64,000 nt of DNA from assembly GCA_964017045.1 (NCBI GenBank), contig OZ024808.1, forward strand, positions 15,809,784-15,873,783. The letters run 5' to 3'. Both the position numbers and the translations under genes were made by a program. The stretch's first letter is position 1. Each line of letters starts with the position of its first letter. Positions 34,601-46,600 of this stretch are shown here, in pieces. This DNA comes from Omphiscola glabra (lineage: Eukaryota > Mollusca > Gastropoda > Lymnaeidae). Below the pieces are notes generated by a model. It worked only from the letters and a program-made list of their open reading frames with translations, ran no database searches and was not told the DNA's origin.

Positions 34601-37600
34601 CCTCATGTTGGGTCACACATTAAGTCCTCATGTTGGGACACTGGCATTTTGTCCTCATTTTGGGTCACACATTAAGTCCTCATGTTGGGACACTGGCATT
34701 TAGTCCTCATGTTGGGTCACACATTAAGTCCTCATGTTGGGACACTGGCATTTTGTCCTCATGTTGGGTCACACATTAAGTCCTCATGTTGGGACACTGG
34801 CATTTTGTCCTCATGTTGGGTCACACATTAAGTCCTCATGTTGGGACACTGGCATTTTGTCCTCATGTTGGGTCACACATTAAGTCCTCATGTTGGGACA
34901 CTGGCATTTTGTCCTCATGTTGGGTCACACATTAAGTCCTCATGTTGGGACACTGGCATTTTGTCCTCATGTTGGGTCACACATTAAGTCCTCATGTTGG
35001 GACACTGCCATTTTGTCCTCATGTTGGGTCATACATTAAGTCCTCATGTTGGGACACTGCCATTTTGTCCTCATGTTGGGACACTGGCATTTTGTCCTCA
35101 TGTTGGGACACTGCCATTTTGTCCTCATGTTGGGTCACACATTAAGTCCTCATGTTGGGACACTGCCATTTAGTCCTCATGTTGGGACACTGCCATTTAG
35201 TCCTCATGTAGGGACACTGCCATTTTGTCCTCATGTTGGGACACTGGCATTTTGTCCTCATGTTGGGACTGTTATTTAGTCCTCATGTTGGGACACTGGC
35301 ATTTAGTCCTCATTTTGGGACTGTTATTTAGTCCTCATGTTGGGACACTGCCATTTAGTCCTCATGTTGGGACACTGCCATTTAGTCCTCATGTTGGGAC
35401 ACTGCCATTTAGTCCTCATGTTGGGACACTGCCATTTTGTCCTCATGTTGGGACACTGCCATTTAGTCCTCATGTTGGGAATGTTATTTAGTCCTCATGT
35501 TGGGACACTGGCATTTTGTCCTCATGTTGGGACACTGCCATTTAGTCCTCATGTTGGGACACTGCCATTTAGTCCTCATGTTGGGACACTGCCATTTTGT
35601 CCTCATGTTGGGACACTGCCATTTAGTCCTCATGTTGGGACACTGCCATTTAGTCCTCATGTTGGGAATGTTATTTAGTCCTCATGTTGGGACACTGCCA
35701 TTTAGTCCTCATGTTGGGACTGTTATTTAGTCCTCATGTTGGGACTGTTATTTAGTCCTCATGTTGGGACTGTTATTTAGTCCTCATGTTGGGACTGTTA
35801 TTTAGTCCTCATGTTGGGACTGTTATTTAGTCCTCATGTTGGGACTGTTATTTAGTCCTCATGTTAGGACTGTTATTTAGTCCTCATGTTGGGACTGTTA
35901 TTTAGTCCTCATGTTGGGACTGCCGTCCTGAGAGAGTATCAAAGTTCAAATATGGAATACTGTAATAGCTTTATTATTATTGTAGGTTACAGAGGTCCTG
36001 TTTTTGGCAATGTTCAGTGCAGCTGCCCTCTTCATCGGTGGAAACCCCTTAGACACTCGGTGCACCTGTGAAGCCAGTATTAGTGCTATACACCGTATTG
36101 CATGTTTATTTGTTTTTCTTAGGTTTTTTTACGTACACAATAAAAGTTTTTAATTATTTGGATTTTAAAAAATAATTTTCTTTAGTACCAGTACCCTATT
36201 GCATACTGGCATGTTATTTTATGTGGCCACCTTATGAGCAGGTCATCATATGAGCAGGACACATGCTTTTCAGGCTATTCCCATAGAAAACTAAGCGGTT
36301 TGACTTATGAGCGAATAAGCTTATGAAAAGGTAAATACGACATATATTTTTTAATGGTGGAAAGTCTCCAAATAAAAACTGCATTGAAAACTCAATACTG
36401 GACGTTGCAGTTACTGGTGTATTGGACGTTGCAGTTACTGGTGTATTGGACGTTGCAGTTACTGGTGTATTGGACGTTGCAGTTACTGGTGTATTGGACG
36501 TTGCAGTTACTGGTGTATTGGACGTTGCAGTTACTGGTGTATTGGACATTGCAGTTACTGGTGTATTGGACGTTGCAGTTACTGGTGTATTGGACGTTGC
36601 AGTTACTGGTGTATTGAATGTTGAGTTATAAATATGATAGAATTTTGATGGAAAACAAATGAATAAAAAGATCTGGTACATCGACTCCATATGGTATAAT
36701 CAAAATTTACATTTTTACATAGCTTGAATGTCTTTTTCCTGTTTGGTTTCAGTTTGTACTTCCACACACTTTCTCTCCATTTTTCAATCTGTACTTCCAC
36801 ACACTTTCTCTCCATTTTTCTCATCTTTGCTTTTGTTAGGGACTTGTGCCTATTCTTTTCATTTTAGGCATAGGCAGGATGTGCATTTATTATGTAAATT
36901 TAATTTATAATTATTTTATTGCTTTTTGTTGTACTGATGTACATATGAATTTGAATTTGTACATTGTGTAATCATAATTAAAGTTTAAGATATACCGTTT
37001 TATTTACACAAATTTCTTTTTGTGTCTCAATAATCCAATTAAAAGCTTTGTTGCAGTCCAACACTTTTATAATTAGTTACTGAAAGCTGCAAAGACTCAC
37101 CCGGGGCCAGACTGCTGAATGTAGCTTTGAAGACATTTGCTTTGCTGACTCGTGTTACGGCAACAAGTACGCTGGTACCACCAATCACAATCTTCAAATT
37201 GGGCAATCCCGTTCTGTTGAGTGGTTGATTTTTGTGTTTTAAAGATTTTTCAAAGCTGGGGCAAACATGAATCCTTATAAGAATTGACTCAAAATAAAGA
37301 GAAGTTCAACTTCATTAGACCACTTAGGTCCTGGGAAAAAACCCTGATTATAAAAATAATGACTGACTTTTGAAGAGATGGGTCTCCCCTTTTCTGAAGT
37401 TGTGTTGATGTAGGTGGAGTGAGTGTTTTGTGGATGGATGAAGAAAACCCCCAGCAACAGGTCCATTGCTTTCAAATGTATGTACAGGCATTCATAAAAA
37501 AAATTACAATGTTCCCACGAAGAAGATCACAGATCTTGATGCCATGACATTTATGTTTCCAATCTTTTGACCCCACCATATTGAAATCTACTGCAGCAAA

Positions 37601-40600
37601 CTGGTGTGGCTACGAGAAAGAAATTACTAACTTGAGTGAAACCAAAACCGGGTCGGTTGGCTGCAAGCCGTCGTAGAAGACAACACTGGTTTCATTAATT
37701 GTCCTGTCACTGATGTTAACTTTGACCTTCATAGAAAACGGATGCAATGCATGTGAAATTAATTTCAAGAAAAGTTTTACTATATAATTATAACTCTGGT
37801 TGTTTAAATGTCAAAACTATTGTCATTTAAAATAACATTCCCTGTGACAATATTTTAAAACTGTTTTTTCACACAATTTACAATCTTAACAAAATTATCA
37901 TGTTAAATGAACCAGAGCTTATACAGAGACTGTGTGAAGTATATAAATGTACTAACAAACCCCAACAAAGTTCAAATGTTTTATGCTCAAACATTGCTAT
38001 AACCCCCTTACCCCCATGAGTGCACCAAAGATGAGTTTATCAAAGTAACATTCTTTACCATCATAAGTACCATAAGCACCAGCCCTATGTGCCACCAGAA
38101 GCACCACCATGGGCAATCTAGAACACCCCCATGTACCAACATGACCACCCCCTAATACCATCACAAGCACCCCCATGTACAACCAGGAGCACTTCCATGT
38201 ACCACCTGGAGCACTCCCATGTAGCACCATCACTCCCACGAGCACCCCCAAATATCATCATGAGCTTTCCCATAAGCATCCCCATCAGCACCCCCTTGGA
38301 CCATCTGGAGCACCTCAACGTGTTAGTTTTAGATTTCATTTTGTAACCAGCCAGGTTTCTCAAAGCAGTAGCATCCTCACCACCTGTCCAGGGCTAGCAT
38401 TCAGCTGATAGTAAGTGACCAGGTTCTCTTGTTTATCATCAACGCTGAGCTCTCCCTGGCTGTTGATTGGCCCACCAGCATCTGCAAGGTGACATTAATT
38501 CATGAAGTCTAAGACGTATCTGCCATCTACACAAAAATTCACAACAATTTTTTACAGAATTTAACTGCTTTAAAAACCATTATGAATCACAAATCACATG
38601 CATTCAACAGTGGCAAAGACACTACCAAAGTGGAAGCCATCAGGGAAGAAGTAATGTATTATTATGTGCACCTTATTCACACTCTCCTGACAAATGTCTC
38701 CTAAATATAGAATAATCAACTTGGGCAATGTCTGGTAGGTTGTTTTTTAAAACAGAAAGCCATAAGCAGTAAAACTATGCCCACTAACACACATATTCTA
38801 ATGAAGGTCATGAGATTACTCTCTTAAGACCCCGGCTAGTCAATTAGCAATCAACTCCATCTGCTGAGCTGTGCCATACAACATTTTCCTCACATAGGGT
38901 TCCCCCTCCGCCCTGGCCTCCCCCGGAAGCATTAGTGAGGGACATTCGGTTAACAGATGCGCCAGCGTCTCCGGGGCCAGGTTGCAATGCCAGATTGTTG
39001 TTGAGCCGCCAGAAGTATGTGCCTAAGGGGCAATGCTCGGTGCGCATTTGCGTCACTAAGCTTTGCTGTTTGCGGCCTAACCCCCACCATGGGTCTTGTT
39101 TGCTAGGAGTCAGCAAGTTTGAATAGACGCCTCTAGCGGTCGTATTGTCTGCCCCCTGTACCACTTTTTCCTGAAATGGTAAGCCAGCCAGTTCTTTATT
39201 CCCAATCCAGTCATTGGTACTTCTGGCTGGGGCTGGGCAGCCCCGGTTTTCACAAGAGTGTCTGCTTTCACATTGCCAATGATGTCGATGTGGCCTGGGA
39301 TCCATTGCACTGTTACCTTGCCTCCTAATTCGACGATTTTGCACACATCATCAATAATGACGTCAACTAAGTGAGTGGTACCCTGTCTCTTTCCCAAGAT
39401 CTCGAGAGCAGATCTTGAGTCCGAGAACACGACCACATCGAGCCCCGCAAGCTCATTTTCTCTCAGTGTGTGATACACGCTCTCCAGGGCCCTGTGTATA
39501 GCCTCAAGCTCCGCATCAAAGTTTGATGCCGTTGTCCCACAGGGTCCAGAGAGTTCTTGACTTTGTGGCCCCCACTTCCCACTGGGTATAGTATGAGGGC
39601 ACCATACACAGCAGTACTAAACAGATCAATAGACATTGAATTTCTAAATAACATTGTAAAAAAATAATAAATAATTTTAAACAACAAAAGGGGGGGGGGG
39701 GGGGGGGGGGGGCCGAGCATATCAATAATTTCCATCTCAACAAGAATATTAAGATAACAGTAGACCAACCAGCTGCAAGAAGACTCAGGTTCAAGCTCCT
39801 AGCACCAGAAAAGTCTCCCAGCTGAAGACTGATCACAGCTTTGCTGCCTGAGCTCAGGAACAGCGAATCTGTGAACATAATACAATAGCAGGTGTTAATT
39901 AATTAATTATTTTTTTAAACAAAAGCCGTCGATTCCAATGTCTTGTGGGTTGGTATCCCGGTTCAATCAGGGCAGTGAGGACATCAGGTGTGTTGACCCG
40001 ATGGCTTTAAATTCAAGCCACAGACACTTTCCCGCGGATACAAGTGTTTGCAGACTGCTGCCATGTGATTCCATGACTGCAGTAAGTGAGAGCACTTTAT
40101 GGGATGTTGATCACGTGTACATAAGATAAGATAAGATTCTTTTTATTGATCCAAACAAATGGAAATGTTTTTAACATATATTTTAAAAGCTAAAAACTGC
40201 TGCAAATATGTCATGTACGATAGGCTGTAATCAGATTTTATCACAGTAATCTATATTCTACAAATCTGCAACATGTTTGGCTGTATTTAAACTATACCAT
40301 CTTATGATAACTGCACCCAGCTTCTGTATTTAAACGATACCATCTTATGATAACTGCACCCAGCTTCTGTATTTAAACTATACCATCTTATGATAACTGC
40401 ACCCAGCTTCTGTATTTAAACTATACCATCTTATGATAACTGCACCCAGCTTCTGTATTTAAACTATACCATCCTAGGATAACTGCACCCCAGCTTCTTT
40501 ATTTAAACTATACCATCTTATGATAACTGCACCCAGCTTCTGTATTTCAACTATACCATCTTATGATAACTGCACCCAGCTTCTATATTTAAACTATACC

Positions 40601-43600
40601 ATCTTATGATAACTGCACCCAGCTTCTGTATTTAAACTATACCATCTTATGATAACTGCACCCAGCTTCTGTATTTAAACTATACCATCTTATGATAACT
40701 GCGCCCCAGCTTCTGTATTTAAAATATACCAACCTATGATGTTACTTGACAATGATTTGGAGATGGCTGCCCTACTTGAGCCTCCATCTGTGAAGGTCAG
40801 TAGGTCATAGCCATCAGAGATCTTGAGTGAATTTATTTTGGCTGTGATCCTGGCCAAGCTGGAACTGACCACCCAACGACAGACATAGGAAACACCTGGG
40901 TTACTGAAGTTCTTTGAGACCTCAAGAGTCGTGATGTTGGGCACCTTCCCTGAGCAATCTGCAGAAAGGTGTGAAAAAATGGAGGAGCGATAAAGAGGAG
41001 TGATAAGGAGGAGTGATAAGGAGGAGTGATAAGGAGGAGTGATAAAGAGGAGTGATGAAGAGGAGTGATAAGGAGTGATAAGGAGGAGTGATGAGGAGGG
41101 GTGATAAGGAGGAGTGATAAGGAGGAGTGATAAGGAGTAGATATTAGGAGTAGCGATGAGTATGAGTGATAAGGAGGGGTATATGGAGGAGTGATAAGGA
41201 AGAGTGATAAGTAGGAGTGGTGAGAAGGACTGATAAGTAGGGGTGATAAGGAGGTATGAGGAGGAGTGATAAGGAGGCATGAGGAGGAATGATACATGAT
41301 AAGGAGAAGTAATAAGGAGAGATGATAAGTAGGAGTGATAAGTAGGAGTGATAAAAAACATTAAGATCCTATATTATGCAATAGCTTCTTTTTTTCAGAG
41401 CCTACCCTTTGAATTCTACATACTGTCATACAAGTAAGTTACTGAGATATTTGTCATAATAGAAGATCAGTATACATGACTCAAACAATTATAGTAGCAT
41501 TAACTGCAAAAGCAAGCCCTGGCACAGTTGATCTGCTTTAGCACAATGACAGATGGCCCAGGTACAGTTGATCTGCTGTAGAACAATGACAGATGGCCCA
41601 GGCACAGTTGATCTGCTTTAGCACAATGACAGATGGCCCAGGTACAGTTGATCTGCTGTAGAACAATGACAGATGGCCCAGGCCCCGTTGATCTGCTTTA
41701 GCACAATGACAGATTGTCCAGGCACAGTTGATCTGCTTTAGCACCATGACAGATGGTCCAGTGCTTTAACACAATTCATATACATGGGCGCAAGTCATCT
41801 ACATTGGCACAGTCCATTTTATTATCATTAGCACAATTTATATGCACTAGCACATTTCATCACTGACATCAAGCAGCTATGCATTTGTATATAGAAACTC
41901 ATATTAAGTTAATGTTTCTATATTTTACATGTTGATTTAATTGTAGAGAAAAATATTTTCCTTTTTAAGAATTGAAAAACCTGGCAATCAAAGTTGGCAC
42001 CAAAACAATATAACAATATACATTTTAAAGAGGATAATAGTTACAAATGATTCAAAATTTACAAGAGTTTGTTAGATTTTTTTTTTTAATGTGTGCATTT
42101 CAGTGAAAATTATGTTTCAAATTCAAATAGTTTGTTCCAACTTCATTGATTACTTTTCCCCATCACCACCAAAAAAAAGCCACACAACTGATACTTAAAA
42201 TATCAATTTATCGGGTCTAAAAAAAATATCTGGCAATATAATCGGGCCTGGAAAAGTAGCACAAACCTGATTTATCTGAGAGGCAAAAGTACATCTGGCA
42301 ATATTTTATTTATTTTTTTAATTGAAGACCACCCTAGGTGTGTAATAATCTGTGTATAAGATAAGCTACTGCTGGCTTCTTGATTAAACAACTGTAACAT
42401 GTAGTTATTTTATTTTACTGCTGTAGCATTTAGTTTCTTGACTTTACTACTGTAACAGTTAGATTCTTGAATTTACTACTGCAACACTTAGGTTCTTGAT
42501 TTTAATCCTGTCACAGCTAGGTTCTTGGTTTGACAACTGTGACAGCTAGGTTCTTGATTTGACAACTGTAACAGTTAGATTCTTGATTTAACAACTGTAA
42601 CAGCTAGGTTCTTGATTTGACAACTGTAACAGCTAGGTTCTTGGTTTAACAACTGTAACAGCTATGTTCTTGATTTGACAACTGTAACAGCTAGGTTCTT
42701 GGTTTGACAACTGTAACAGCTAGGTTCTTGGTTTGACAACTGTAACAGCTAGGTTCTTGGTTTGACAACTGTAACAGCTAGATTCTTGGTTTAACAACTG
42801 TAACAGTTAGGTTCTTGATTTGACAACTGTTGACAACTGTAACAGCTAGGTTCTTGGTTTGACAACTGTAACAGCTAGGTTCTTGGTTTGACAACTGTAA
42901 CAGCTAGGTTCTTGGTTTGACAACTGTAACAGCTAGGTTCTTGATTTAACAACTGTAACAGCTAGGTTCTTGGTTTGACAACTGTAACAGCTAGGTTCTT
43001 GGTTTGACAACTGTAACAGCTAGGTTCTTGATTTAACTACTGTAACAGCTAGGTTCTTGGTTTAACAACTGTAACAGCTAGGTTCTTGGTTTGACAACTG
43101 TAACAGCTAGGTTCTTGATTTGACACTGTAACAGCTAGGTTCTTGGTTTGACAACTGTAACAGCTAGGTTCTTGGTTTAACAACTGTAACAGCTAGGTTC
43201 TTGATTTAACGACTGTAACAGCTAGGTTCTTGATTTAACAACTGTAACAGCTAGGTTCTTGATTGAACAACTGTAACAGCTAGGTTCTTGGTTTAACAAC
43301 TGTAACAGCTAGGTTCTTGGTTTAACAACTGCAACAGCTAGGTTCTTGATTTAACAACTGTAACAGCTAGGTTCTTGGTTTGACTAATGTAACAGCTAGG
43401 TTCTTGATTTAACTACTGTAACAGCTAGGTTCTTGGTTTAACAACTGTAACAGCTAGGTTCTTGGTTTAACTAATGCTAGGGGTTTCACTTAAGTGGGGT
43501 CTTACCATTAACAACTGGTTCAACAAAGATAGAAAAGCCCTGAGCTCCAGCAGTGTCCACCTGGAAGACTAAACGCACTGGCTTAGTACCTTCAGCAAAG

Positions 43601-46600
43601 AAGTCTTCACCACTTGAGGTATCTGAAAGAAGATGGGGAGACAATGTCAGTCATCAAGTTTGACAAATGTAAACATTGTAGAGCTTGGCAGAGTTGGTTC
43701 TCAGGTACCCAGAGCCCTGTCAGCCCTCTATAATTTGAAACAAGTAAAGCTTAAACGTATATTTCCAGTTTCTTGGCCCATGTTGTAGGGACAGGCAACA
43801 TAAGGCACACAGTTCCTGAGGGTAGGCAGACCACAACTTTGGGAAACACTTCACAGGTTTTGTGGGGCAGGCAAGAAACATCCCCCAACCACTGGAATCA
43901 ATGTTGATTTGTTTCAGTTGTGACTGCTTACAGCCACACTAGGTACACAAACACCAAGCACTAGTGACAGTGGTAGTGCTTACAGCCATATTAGGTACAA
44001 AAACACCAATTCAATTGACAGTGCTTACAGCCACACTAGGTACACAACACCAAGCAGTAGTGACAGTGCTTACAGCCAATCTAGGTACACAAACCCCAAG
44101 CAGTAGTGACAATGCTTACAGCCACACTAGGTACACAAACACCAATTCAACTTACAGTGCTTACAGCCGTTTTAGGTACACAATACAAAGCAAATGTAAG
44201 TGCTTACAGCCACACTAGGTACACAGACACCAAGCACTAGTGACAGTGCTTACAGCCACACTCGGTACACAGACACCAAGCAGTAGTGACAGTGCTTACA
44301 GCCACACTAGGTACACAAACACCAAGCGCTAGTGACAGTGCTTACAGCCACACTAGGTACACAGACACTGAAAGCAGTAGTGACAGTGCTTACAGCCACA
44401 CTAGGTACACAGACACTGAAAGCAGTAGTGACAGTGCTTACAGCCACACTAGGTAAACAAACACCAAGCACTAGTGACAGTGCTTACAGCCACTGTAGGT
44501 ACACAAACACCAAGCACTAGTGACAGTGCTTAGAGCCACTCTAGGTACATAAACACCAAGCAGTAGTGACAGTGCTTACAGCCAAACTAGGTACACAAAC
44601 ACCAAGCAGTAGTGACAGTACTTACAGCCACACTAGGTACACAAACACCAAGCAGTAGTGACAGTGCTTACAGCCACACTAGGTACACAAACACCAAGCA
44701 CTAGTGACAGTGCTTACAGCCACTGTAGGTACACAAACACCAAGCAGTAGTGACAGTGCTTACAGCCACACTAGGTACACAAACACCAAGCATTAGTGAC
44801 AGTGCTTACAGCCACTGTAGGTACACAAACACCAAGCACTAGTGACAGTGCTAACAGCCACACTAGGTACACAAACACCAAGCACTAGTGACAGTGCTTA
44901 CAGCCACTGTAGGTACACAAACACCAAGCACTAGTGACAGTGCTTACAGCCACACTAGGTACACAAACACCAAGCACTAGTGACAGTGCTTACAGCCACT
45001 CTAGGTACATAAAAACCAAGCACTAGTGACAGTGCTTACAGCCACTGTAGGTACACAAACACCAAGCACTAGTGACAGTGTTTACAGCCACACTAGGTAC
45101 ACAAACACCAAGCACTAGTGACAGTGCTTACAGCCACACTAGGTACACAAACACCAAGCAGTAGTGACAGTGCTTACAGCCACTGTAGGTACACAAACAC
45201 CAAGCAGTAGTGACAGTGCTTACAGCCACACTAGGTACACAAACACCAAGCACTAGTGTCAGTGCTTACAGCCACACTAGGTACACAAACACCAAGCAGT
45301 AGCGACAGTGCTTACAGCCACACTAGGTACACAAACACCAAGCACTAGTGACAGTGCTTACAGCCACTGTAGGTACACAAACACCAAGCAGTAGTGACAG
45401 TGCTTACAGCCACATTAGGTACACAAACACCAAGCACTAGTGACAGTGCTTACAGCCACTGTAGGTACACAAACACCAAGCACTAGTGACAGTGCTTACA
45501 GCCACTCTAGGTACACAAACACCAAGCACTAGTGACAGTGCTTACAGCCACACTAGGTACACAAACACCAAGCACTAGTGACAGTGCTTACAGCCACTCT
45601 AGGTACACAAACACCAAGCACTAGTGACAGTGCTTACAGCCACTGTAGGTACACAAACACCAAGCACTAGTGTCAGTGCTTACAGCCACACTAGGTACAC
45701 AAACACCAAGCAGTAGTGACAGTGCTTACAGCCACACTAGGTACACAAACACCAAGCACTAGTGACAGTGCTTACAGCCACTCTAGGTACACAAACACCA
45801 AGCAGTAGTGACAGTGCTTACAGCCACATTAGGTACACAAACACCAAGCACTAGTGACAGTGCTTACAGCCACTGTAGGTACACAAACACCAAGCAGTAG
45901 TGACAGTGCTTACAGCCACACTAGGTACACAAACACCAAGCACTAGTGACAGTGCTTACAGCCACTCTAGGTACACAAACACCAAGTACTAGTGACAGTG
46001 CTAACAGCCACACTAGGTACACAAACACCAAGCACTAGTGACAGTGCTTACAGCCACTCTAGGTAAATAAACACCAAGCACTAGTGACAGTGCTTACAGC
46101 CACTGTAGGTACACAAACACCAAGCAGTAGTGACAGTGCTTACAGCCACACTAGGTACACAAACACCAAGCAGTAGTGACAGTACTTACAGCCACTGTAG
46201 GTACACAAACACCAAGCACTAGTGACAGTGCTAACAGCCACACTAGGTACACAAACACCAAGCACTAGTGACAGTGCTTACAGCCACACTAGGTACACAA
46301 ACACCAAGCACTAGTGACAGTGCTTACAGCCACACTAGGTACACAAACACCAAGCACTAGTGACAGTGCTTACAGCCACTCTAGGTACACAAACACCAAG
46401 TACTAGTGACAGTGCTTACAGCCAATCGGATCAATAGGGAAAGAAATCAATAGTTTCCATGAATGGCTTTTAAGCACCCCGCCCCCTTCCTAATCTTATA
46501 ATTCCAACTCCCTCTTGTTTCCTCTCCTCTTTCTTGACCCTTAACCTTTCTCCCTCCCCCCCCCCAATGTTTGTCTTGTTCTTACTCCGATTATCTTCTT

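Noticed and set aside
34942..35730. Chain of plus-strand ORFs (MLGHCHFVL / SPHVGTLPF)
   Set aside because: Frame-shadow translations of the TCCTCATGTTGGGACACTG minisatellite.
36232..36690. ORFs with NTPVTATS / WTLQLLVY repeats
   Set aside because: Translations of the 24-bp array; no start context or conserved domain.
37997..38408. Met/Gly/Trp-rich and His/Pro-rich ORFs on both strands
   Set aside because: They arise from a degenerate tandem repeat in intron 8.
40690..41361. 223-codon minus-strand ORF with SSLLLITPPYHSS repeats
   Set aside because: Only its last part (exon 6 of the CUB/LDLa gene) is real; the upstream part translates the pyrimidine minisatellite before the acceptor.
43925..46420. 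Possible CRISPR-like direct repeat array
   Set aside because: The units are contiguous 46-bp copies without unique spacers, in a eukaryotic intron.
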